Shown here piece after piece: positions 63,861-64,000 of a stretch of 64,000 nt of DNA. The notes beneath the pieces were generated by a model. That model was not told the origin of the DNA. It worked only from the letters and a program-made list of their open reading frames with translations, and searched no databases. The DNA is taken from positions 5,989,501 to 6,053,500 of the forward strand of contig CM057465.1 of NCBI GenBank assembly GCA_030035585.1, in the 5' to 3' direction. A program made the position numbers and the translations under genes. The first letter of the stretch is position 1, and every line of letters begins with the position of its first letter. The DNA comes from Dugong dugon. Lineage: Eukaryota > Chordata > Mammalia > Sirenia > Dugongidae.

Positions 63861-64000
63861 GGTGAGGAAGAGGTGAGCGACGGCTACAGGTGAGCTAACA
63901 GCATGTGTAATTTCCAGAGCTGAAATGAGAGAACTTTCTGTTGGCCAGACCCAGTGGGGTTCTATTGGTGTCCTGGGCAGGGACTTCTTCATCGTGGGTG

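Noticed and set aside
59500-64000. 3' exons of ATXN10 expected downstream of WNT7B on the minus strand
   Set aside because: No segment matches the protein as I know it and no exon-like frame with splice sites was found; the gene probably lies beyond the right edge.

Overview
The window is mammalian nuclear DNA from an afrotherian, most likely a paenungulate such as an elephant or manatee. Three things point there. The dominant young repeat is the tRNA-derived AfroSINE, with ten or more copies on both strands. It is accompanied by pieces of the RTE/BovB-like LINE that supplies its 3' end, and by an L1 3' end of a type I know from elephant sequence. The species call rests on recalled repeat families, not on a search.

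Only one protein-coding gene can be supported: the last two exons of WNT7B on the + strand. An exon at 650-921 (from the codon split at Gly100 to Lys190) and the terminal exon at 7218-7697 (Val191 to Lys349 and the stop) are separated by a 6.3-kb intron. The 3' UTR runs to a poly(A) signal at 9849-9854. The 5' exons lie to the left of the window. A roughly 30-bp minisatellite begins about 40 bp past the poly(A) site.

The remaining 54 kb holds no gene I can support. In human, WNT7B is followed on its 3' side by a gap of tens of kilobases and then ATXN10 in convergent orientation; this interval looks like that gap, and no ATXN10 exon is recognisable. About 10.4-31 kb and 38-49 kb are GC-rich, mostly unique sequence with old MIR and L2 fragments and several minisatellites, including a 0.7-kb purine-rich array of 60-bp units. 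About 31.8-37.3 kb is an AT-rich island of nested retroelements: RTE, an unclassified afrotherian retroposon here called family A, an LTR, L1 and AfroSINEs. About 49.9-58.9 kb is a second island with L1, L2, AfroSINEs, an RTE tail, a long TG/TA tract and a family-A copy split by later insertions. From 59 kb to the end the sequence is again GC-rich, with MIRs and one AfroSINE carrying a perfect 13-bp target-site duplication.

Within the non-coding DNA a few short stretches stand out as possible regulatory elements. They are a forkhead/TCF-rich segment near 61.7 kb, a homeodomain-type AT cluster near 24.8-25.0 kb, a perfect 20-bp palindrome centred on TAATTA at 49.8 kb, a four-unit heat-shock element at 14.9 kb and a CTCF-like site at 16.1 kb. 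All are motif readings only. I found no new gene system; the most informative structures are the retroelement nesting events, one of which carries three copies of the same target site around two different retroposons.
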